Below, in pieces: positions 6,485 through 11,071 of a stretch of DNA of 11,071 nucleotides. The stretch is from the NCBI GenBank assembly GCA_021772705.1, contig JAJFLN010000202.1, positions 1 through 11,071 on the forward strand, in the 5' to 3' direction. The notes under the pieces are model-generated. The model made no database searches and was not told the DNA's origin. It saw only the letters and a list, made by a program, of their open reading frames with translations. The translations under genes were made by a program, and so were the position numbers. Source of the DNA: Candidatus Cloacimonadota bacterium (GTDB lineage Bacteria; Muiribacteriota; UBA6191; JACPRK01). Numbering within the stretch: position 1 is the first letter of the stretch; each line of letters opens with the position of its first letter.

Positions 6485-6503
6485 CTCCTGTCGATGACAG
6501 GAG
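6485..6503 (+). promoter_or_regulatory. hairpin covering the tolC-family translation start
   Basis: CTCCTGTC (6485-6492) and GACAGGAG (6496-6503) form a perfect 8-bp stem with loop GAT. The loop and right arm contain the first in-frame ATG (6494), and the right arm holds AGGAG (6499-6503), the only Shine-Dalgarno-like sequence near the second ATG (6506). Folding would hide both, so the hairpin could limit initiation. AGGAG is only two bases from ATG 6506, closer than ideal. Confidence 0.5.
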
Positions 6504-7900
6504 TCATGTTTCGTTCGCTTCGGCTGAGGCGCTTGCTTCCGATCTGCCTTGCCTTCATCGGCGGGGCCCTCCCCCTCTTCTCTCAGGAGGGGCCGGCCAT
6601 ACCGCTCCCGCCCACACCGATCACGATGGATGAGTGCATCCAGCGGGCCCTGTCGAGCCATCCTCGGATGGCGGCGGCCGGCTTCGCCGAGGGGGCTGCC
6701 GAGCACGAACGCAGGTCTGCGGAAGCGATGAAGCTGCCCCGGCTGAGCATCCAGAACATGCTGAGGCAGTCGGACAATCACAAGAGGTATAAGCCTCTGG
6801 GGGCCATCGGTGACATCCTCAGTGACATCCACGACGATCAGGCGGCCGTCACGGGAGCGATTCTCGAGGTGCCGGTCTACGTCGGGGATCGGCTCGGTAT
6901 CCTTCCCCGGATGGCCAACAAGAGGCTCGAGATGGAGCGTCAGCATCGGCGGCGAATCGCCCAGGACCTGATCCTGGAGATCGTCGAGAGCTACATGGAC
7001 GTGCTGGTCGCCGCCAAGCAGAGTCAGCTGGCCAGGGAGAAGATCCGCGTCGTGGAGGGGCAACTGCGGGCCCTGGGAGGATCCAGAACCCGCGACCCCC
7101 TGGGGTCCCGGCAGATCCTGTCGCTGCAACTGAAGCTCTCCCAGTTGCGCCGGACCGAGCTGGATGGCACGAGGAAGGAGCAGAACGGCCGGGCGGCCCT
7201 GGTCGAGCTGGCCGGCTATCCTCCCGACACGGTGCTGGACCTGAACCCGGAATTCCCCATGCGGGAACTGGAGGGCAATGCGAGCTCTCTCATCCGGGTG
7301 GCCCAGGACGAGAACCCCGACATCAGGATTCTGGAGCTGGCGGTGGAGCTGGCGAACCAGGAGATCGGTCTCGTCGCAAGCGACGAGAAACTGCAGGTCA
7401 ACTTCCGGGCGGACTACTTCAATCACCGCCCGTTCCAGCGAAACGACACCCGTCAGGATGTCTGGACCGTGGCACTTCTGTCGACCTGGAACCTCTGGGA
7501 TGGCGGTCAGGTGGACCAGGAGAAGAAGAAGTTCCGGAAGAAGCTGGCGAAGTCGAAGGCGGATCTGAAGACCGGTGTGCGGACCGTGAACTTGCGGATC
7601 CGGCAGGCCTGGAGTAACTTGTCCGGGTTCCTGGCGCTGATGGACGGGCTGGAGGCGAACATCCTGTTCGCCAGGAATACACTCAATCTCGTGACCGAAA
7701 AGTATCGTGTAAATGTGCTCCCCAGGAGCGACTTGATGGAGGCCCGGGCAAACCTGATGAGGGCGATCGTGGATCGGGATCTCCTCTCTGCCGAGGCCTT
7801 GGTGACCCGGGCCCGTCTGTTCCGGTTGACAGGCCGCCTCGATGCGGACGTCTTCAGGACATCGGGATTGATGAACCGGAATCGGGTGGATCGACTTTGA
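6494..7900 (+). CDS. TolC-family outer membrane efflux protein
   Basis: TolC-type proteins form trimeric outer-membrane channels with a long periplasmic helical tunnel, working with an inner-membrane pump and adaptor. This protein has 468 residues from ATG 6494, or 464 from ATG 6506. The second start leaves a cleaner signal peptide: MFRSLRLRRLLPICL, then a hydrophobic stretch to about residue 30, with possible cleavage near LFS-QEG. The two OEP repeats are visible: ITMDECIQRALSSHP (about 43-57) begins the first, and NPDIRILELAVELANQEIGLV (about 274-294) the second, with the typical TWNLWDGGQVDQEKKKF segment (near 331-347) and a C-terminal KYRVNVLPRSDLMEARANL helix region. No adaptor (HlyD/MFP) or pump gene is adjacent, so partners must be encoded elsewhere. 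The stop overlaps the next gene by four bases. Substrate unknown. Confidence 0.88.
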   Translation: MTGVMFRSLRLRRLLPICLAFIGGALPLFSQEGPAIPLPPTPITMDECIQRALSSHPRMAAAGFAEGAAEHERRSAEAMKLPRLSIQNMLRQSDNHKRYKPLGAIGDILSDIHDDQAAVTGAILEVPVYVGDRLGILPRMANKRLEMERQHRRRIAQDLILEIVESYMDVLVAAKQSQLAREKIRVVEGQLRALGGSRTRDPLGSRQILSLQLKLSQLRRTELDGTRKEQNGRAALVELAGYPPDTVLDLNPEFPMRELEGNASSLIRVAQDENPDIRILELAVELANQEIGLVASDEKLQVNFRADYFNHRPFQRNDTRQDVWTVALLSTWNLWDGGQVDQEKKKFRKKLAKSKADLKTGVRTVNLRIRQAWSNLSGFLALMDGLEANILFARNTLNLVTEKYRVNVLPRSDLMEARANLMRAIVDRDLLSAEALVTRARLFRLTGRLDADVFRTSGLMNRNRVDRL

Positions 7901-8628
7901 AGCAGAACAGACCACGCAAGAAGGCAGTCTTCTTCGACTGCACCGGAACCCTCTACGATCCTCGAAGCGACGAGAGGGCCCATCTCGAGGCTGCCCGGGA
8001 ACTGGTGACCCACTTCCATCTAGGAGTCACACCCCAGTCCCTGCTGGAGCGTTTCTCTTCCATCGCTGACAAGTTCCTGACTCAACGAGGGTCCGACGAA
8101 TTCCTGGCCGGGGACGACATGCTCCGGAGCATTCTGCCCCACTTCGGCGCCATCTTCCAGGTACCCAAGACCCATGAGAACTTCGAGACCTGCAAGTCCA
8201 TCATCCGGAAGATGCACTGTGTCCATTCGGCTCTCATGCCCGGCGCCGCCGACACCCTGGCCGGTGTCCAGGAGCGCGGCTATCACGTGGGTCTCATCAG
8301 TCATGTCGATACGGAGCTGCTGAGAGAGTTGCTGGATTGCTTAGCCATCAAGGACTACTTCGACTCCATCACCAGTGCCGAGGAGGCCAAGGTCTGCCGG
8401 CCGGATCCGGGGATCTTCGAGTTCGCCGTCTCCAAGGCGAACACCACTCCGGGACAAGCCTACTTCGTGGGCGACGACGCCGAGCGGGACATCAAGACGG
8501 CCCAGAGCCTGGGATTCACCACCGTCTACTACACTCCCAGCTCCAATTCACCGGAGTATCCGGCGGACTTCTCGATCCAGGGCCTGCCGGAGCTGCTGCC
8601 AATCCTCGACCGTGAGGTCGGCCAGTAG
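7897..8628 (+). CDS. HAD-superfamily hydrolase-like protein with altered motifs
   Basis: This is a 243-residue protein starting at TTG, whose TTGA overlaps the tolC-family stop. GGTGG at 7885-7889, seven bases upstream, is a fair ribosome site, and no ATG is available before motif I. HAD features: motif I FFDCTGTLYD with nucleophile Asp14; an alpha-helical cap (about 25-115); motif II LISHVD with Ser135; motif III region AKVCRPDPGIF (164-174); motif IV VGDDAERDI (191-199). Two usual catalytic residues differ. The general acid/base Asp two residues after the nucleophile is Thr16, as in P-type ATPases, and the motif III Lys before the Pro-Asp-Pro is Arg168, with Lys165 nearby. Overall architecture resembles phosphoglycolate-phosphatase/dehalogenase-type HADs. 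The substrate, and whether it is a phosphatase, cannot be told. It is co-transcribed with the tolC-family gene upstream and the deacylase 18 bases downstream. Confidence 0.85.
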   Translation: MKQNRPRKKAVFFDCTGTLYDPRSDERAHLEAARELVTHFHLGVTPQSLLERFSSIADKFLTQRGSDEFLAGDDMLRSILPHFGAIFQVPKTHENFETCKSIIRKMHCVHSALMPGAADTLAGVQERGYHVGLISHVDTELLRELLDCLAIKDYFDSITSAEEAKVCRPDPGIFEFAVSKANTTPGQAYFVGDDAERDIKTAQSLGFTTVYYTPSSNSPEYPADFSIQGLPELLPILDREVGQ

Positions 8629-8646
8629 GGCCGATTCATCTCTCAG

Positions 8647-10230
8647 GTGAACGAGCCCGTCGACTACCTGTTGCAGGGAGCCCGGGTGATCGACGGCACG
8701 GGAGGCCCCTCCCGCCAGGTCGATGTTACAGTCACGGCCGGCAGAATCACAGCTGTCTCCTCCGGCCAGAACGAGCCGTCGCCGGGCCGGACGATCGACC
8801 TGTCGGGCCTGGTTCTGGCTCCCGGCTTCATCGACATTCACACTCATAGCGACTATCTGCAACTCGTCGAGCCCAGGTCCCTGTCGAAGCTACTCGACGG
8901 AGTCACCATGGAGATCTCGGGCAACTGCGGTTTCTCCGCTTTTCCCCTGACGGAGGCTGCCCGGAACAGGGAGGCGGCCCACTGGGCTGCAGCCGGCGTG
9001 ACCGTGGACTGGACCGACTTCGCCGGCTATCGCAAGCGGCAGGAGGACTTCGGCACCGGCATCAACCGGGCCTTCTTCGTCGGTCACGGATTCCTGAGGG
9101 GATTCGTGGTGGGCCACGACGACAGGAGAGCCTCCGCCGACGAGATGAACCGCATGCGCGCCGTTCTGGAACGGGAGATGGACGCCGGAGCGATCGGCCT
9201 CTCCACAGGGCTGATCTATCCGCCCGGTTGCTTCGGAGACAGGAAGGAGATCGCCGAACTCTGCAAGATCGTGGCGGATCTTGGAGGCCTCTATGCGTCC
9301 CACATTCGCGGGGAGGGAGCCACGCTGCTCGATGCTATCGAGGAGGCCATCTGGATCTGCCGGGAGTCCGGTGCCCGGACTCAGATATCCCATCTGAAGG
9401 CGAGTCGTCCGGAGAACTGGCACAAGCTGGACCGGGCGTTCGAGATGATCGAGAGCGCCCGTGCCGAGGGTTTGCCTGTGTTGTCAGACAGATACCCTTA
9501 CGACGCCACCAGCACGGGCCTGGATCAGCTGCTGCCAGAATGGGCCTATGACGGAGGGATCGAGGCGCAGCTGGCCAGGCTGAGGAATCCCGAGACCGTG
9601 CTCCGGATCAAGGGAGAGATGGCAAAGAAGTACGACGCCGACTACTATTCACGGGTCCTGATCGCCTCCGCGTCGGGTCATCCCGAGCTGGACGGACGCC
9701 GCTTGCATGAGGTTGCCCGGGAGCGGGGAGTGGACCCGGCCTCCGCTGCCATCGATGTCCTTCTCGCCACCGGCGGGAGCTGCGAATCGGTGTTCTTCGT
9801 GCTCTCCGACGAGAACATGCACCGGGTCCTGACTCATGACTATGTGATGGTCGCCTCCGACGCCGACGCCCGGGCCATCTCCGGGCCGGCCTCGTCGGGC
9901 AAGCCTCATCCCCGGGCCTACGGCACCTTCTCCAAGGCCCTCGGCCGGCTGTCCCGGGAGCTGGGCCTGTTCAGTCTCGAGGAGGCCGTGCGGAAGATGA
10001 CCTCCCTCCCGGCATCACAGCTGAAGTTCAACGACCGGGGACTCATCGCTCCAGGCATGGCGGCGGATCTGGTGGCCTTCGACCCCTTGGAGGTCATCGA
10101 CAGAGCGACCTACCTGGACCCTCACAGATACTCTTCCGGGTTCCGACATATCATGGTAAACGGACGATTCGTCGTCCAGCACGGAGAGATCACCGATGAT
10201 CTACCGGGCCGGATTCTGACACTGGATTGA
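8647..10230 (+). CDS. N-acyl-D-amino-acid deacylase family amidohydrolase
   Basis: This 527-residue protein of the amidohydrolase superfamily (D-aminoacylase branch) hydrolyses the amide of N-acylated amino acids, typically of D configuration, releasing an acid and the free amino acid; a zinc-type metal is used. The metal site is intact: HTHSD with His65 and His67, GNCGFSAFP with the bridging Cys94, ASHIRGEG with His219, QISHLKAS with His249, and VASDADA with Asp405. The N-terminal VIDGTGGP and C-terminal LIAPGMAADLVAFDP segments make the small beta-sandwich domain typical of the family. The start is a GTG at 8647, 18 bases past the HAD gene, with only weak ribosome-site similarity. No signal peptide is seen, so the enzyme is cytoplasmic. 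Dihydroorotase or dipeptidase relatives are less likely given Cys94 and the HPRAYGTF motif (421-428). The exact substrate is not determined. Confidence 0.9.
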   Translation: MNEPVDYLLQGARVIDGTGGPSRQVDVTVTAGRITAVSSGQNEPSPGRTIDLSGLVLAPGFIDIHTHSDYLQLVEPRSLSKLLDGVTMEISGNCGFSAFPLTEAARNREAAHWAAAGVTVDWTDFAGYRKRQEDFGTGINRAFFVGHGFLRGFVVGHDDRRASADEMNRMRAVLEREMDAGAIGLSTGLIYPPGCFGDRKEIAELCKIVADLGGLYASHIRGEGATLLDAIEEAIWICRESGARTQISHLKASRPENWHKLDRAFEMIESARAEGLPVLSDRYPYDATSTGLDQLLPEWAYDGGIEAQLARLRNPETVLRIKGEMAKKYDADYYSRVLIASASGHPELDGRRLHEVARERGVDPASAAIDVLLATGGSCESVFFVLSDENMHRVLTHDYVMVASDADARAISGPASSGKPHPRAYGTFSKALGRLSRELGLFSLEEAVRKMTSLPASQLKFNDRGLIAPGMAADLVAFDPLEVIDRATYLDPHRYSSGFRHIMVNGRFVVQHGEITDDLPGRILTLD

Positions 10231-10237
10231 TGTCGAG

Positions 10238-10978
10238 ATGCCACGAAGACCAATCATAGGCTGTTCCGTGAACCTCTATCAGGGGCACGAACCCAACTGT
10301 CCTTCCTCGGGTGGTTGCTTTGTCCTGAACAGGAGCTACGTCAACGCCGTGACTCAGGCGGGCGGCGTGCCCCTGGCCCTGATCATGACGGAGGACAACG
10401 ATGCCATCGATCGGATATTGGACTGCATCGATGGACTGATCCTGACCGGTGGGTGGGACATGGACCCGAGCTTCTTCGGTGAGGAACTTCATCCCAAGGC
10501 AGAGGGAGTCTCTCAGGCCCGGACCCGGTTCGAGATCGAGTTGACTCGCAGGGCGCGCAAGAGAGTCATGCCGACCCTCGGAGTCTGCTTGGGAATGCAG
10601 ACCATCAACGTGGCCATGGGCGGGACGATCTACCAGGACATCCCCAGCCAGGTTGATAACGCCTTGGACCATCGGATGTCGGACGATCACCAGGCACGCA
10701 AGGGCGACGTCCACCCGATCACGGTGACATCCGGAACGCGCCTGCACAGCCTCCTGGGCCGGGATACGATGATGGTCAACAGTCTCCATCACCAGGCAGT
10801 CCGCGACGTCGGAGAGGGGCTGAGGGTCAGCGCGGTCAGTCCCGACGGCATCGTCGAGGGCCTGGAGGGTCAGGATGATCAGTTCCTGGTGATGGTCCAG
10901 TGGCACCCGGAGGAGCTGTCCCATATCCGGGAACACGAGGTCCTGTTCGAAGCTCTGGTCTCGGAGTGCGCCGGGTAA
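10238..10978 (+). CDS. class-I glutamine amidotransferase-like hydrolase (C26, PuuD-type)
   Basis: This 246-residue protein belongs to the peptidase C26 / gamma-glutamyl-gamma-aminobutyrate hydrolase family. The known activity in this family is cleavage of gamma-glutamyl amides, as in the putrescine pathway (PuuD). The fold is visible through IIGCSVN (6-12), GLILTGGWDMDPSFFGEE (66-83), LGVCLGMQTINVAMGGTIYQ (114-133) with the nucleophile Cys117, VNSLHHQAV (180-188), and QWHPEE with His223 and Glu225 completing the triad. PuuD-type proteins usually have GICRG at the nucleophile; here it is GVCLG, a mild change. The ATG at 10238 follows the deacylase stop by seven bases, so the two are co-transcribed. 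The pairing suggests handling of acylated or gamma-glutamyl amino compounds. No puuABC-type genes are present, so a putrescine role is not supported by context. No clear terminator follows. Confidence 0.9.
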   Translation: MPRRPIIGCSVNLYQGHEPNCPSSGGCFVLNRSYVNAVTQAGGVPLALIMTEDNDAIDRILDCIDGLILTGGWDMDPSFFGEELHPKAEGVSQARTRFEIELTRRARKRVMPTLGVCLGMQTINVAMGGTIYQDIPSQVDNALDHRMSDDHQARKGDVHPITVTSGTRLHSLLGRDTMMVNSLHHQAVRDVGEGLRVSAVSPDGIVEGLEGQDDQFLVMVQWHPEELSHIREHEVLFEALVSECAG

Positions 10979-11071
10979 GGGGTGCGGCTCTCTCGCGATC
11001 TTGCGCTGCGGCAAGCTTCTACCCGTTCGTCCCACTATGGATGCCCGCATCCAGGACGACTGAATGGCCGA
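10979..11071. other. non-coding end of window with small palindromes
   Basis: No gene is supported in this stretch. CTTGC/GCAAG (11000-11004/11011-11015) could form a 5-bp hairpin, and GGATGC/GCATCC (11039-11044/11047-11052) a 6-bp one with a two-base loop, but neither is followed by a T-run. An ATG at 11064 follows directly after TGA and could open a new gene that leaves the window; too little is visible to call it. Confidence 0.3.

Noticed and set aside
6146..7915. Open frame of 589 codons on the minus strand, opposite the HEAT and TolC-family genes.
   Set aside because: It spans two real genes antisense, with repetitive His/Gln/Pro/Arg-rich sequence typical of reverse-strand frames in GC-rich coding DNA.
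10190..11050. Open frame of 286 codons on the minus strand, opposite the C26 hydrolase.
   Set aside because: It is a mirror of a gene whose active-site motifs are unmistakable on the plus strand.

Overview
The window looks like chromosomal DNA from a GC-rich Gram-negative bacterium. The Gram-negative call rests on a Kdo transferase (WaaA) for lipopolysaccharide and a TolC-type outer-membrane protein. The clpS-clpA pair fits many phyla. I cannot name the taxon; a deep lineage such as Acidobacteriota or an uncultured proteobacterial relative is only a guess from gene content. Coding density is high, and the two largest gene-free stretches (about 255 bases each) both hold palindromic elements.

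Left part (1-2715, minus strand): clpS then clpA, separated by one base. They encode the N-degron adaptor and the AAA+ unfoldase of the ClpAP protease. Bases 2716-2970 separate divergent transcription units and contain a perfect 33-bp inverted repeat around a 33-base spacer.

Middle part (2971-5732, plus strand): a DUF309 protein overlaps by 4 bases a 784-codon gene that fuses a full-length WaaA to a full-length GT4 glycosyltransferase. One polypeptide may therefore carry out two steps of LPS inner-core assembly.

Bases 5733-5986 hold a 202-base MITE-like element. It has 6-bp terminal inverted repeats, is flanked by perfect 10-bp direct repeats, and contains three strong palindromes, one of which resembles an intrinsic terminator.

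Right part (5987-10978, plus strand): a tightly spaced run of five genes. They encode a small membrane-anchored HEAT-repeat protein, a TolC-family outer-membrane protein with a hairpin over its start site, a HAD-family protein with altered catalytic motifs, an N-acyl-D-amino-acid deacylase and a class-I glutamine-amidotransferase-like (C26, PuuD-type) hydrolase. The last two suggest scavenging of N-acylated or gamma-glutamyl amino compounds; the link to the TolC protein is inferred from gene order only.

I saw no tRNA, rRNA, CRISPR array, integrase, transposase or defence system. The most notable items are the WaaA-GT4 fusion, the MITE-like element with RNA-folding potential, and the 33-bp inverted repeat.
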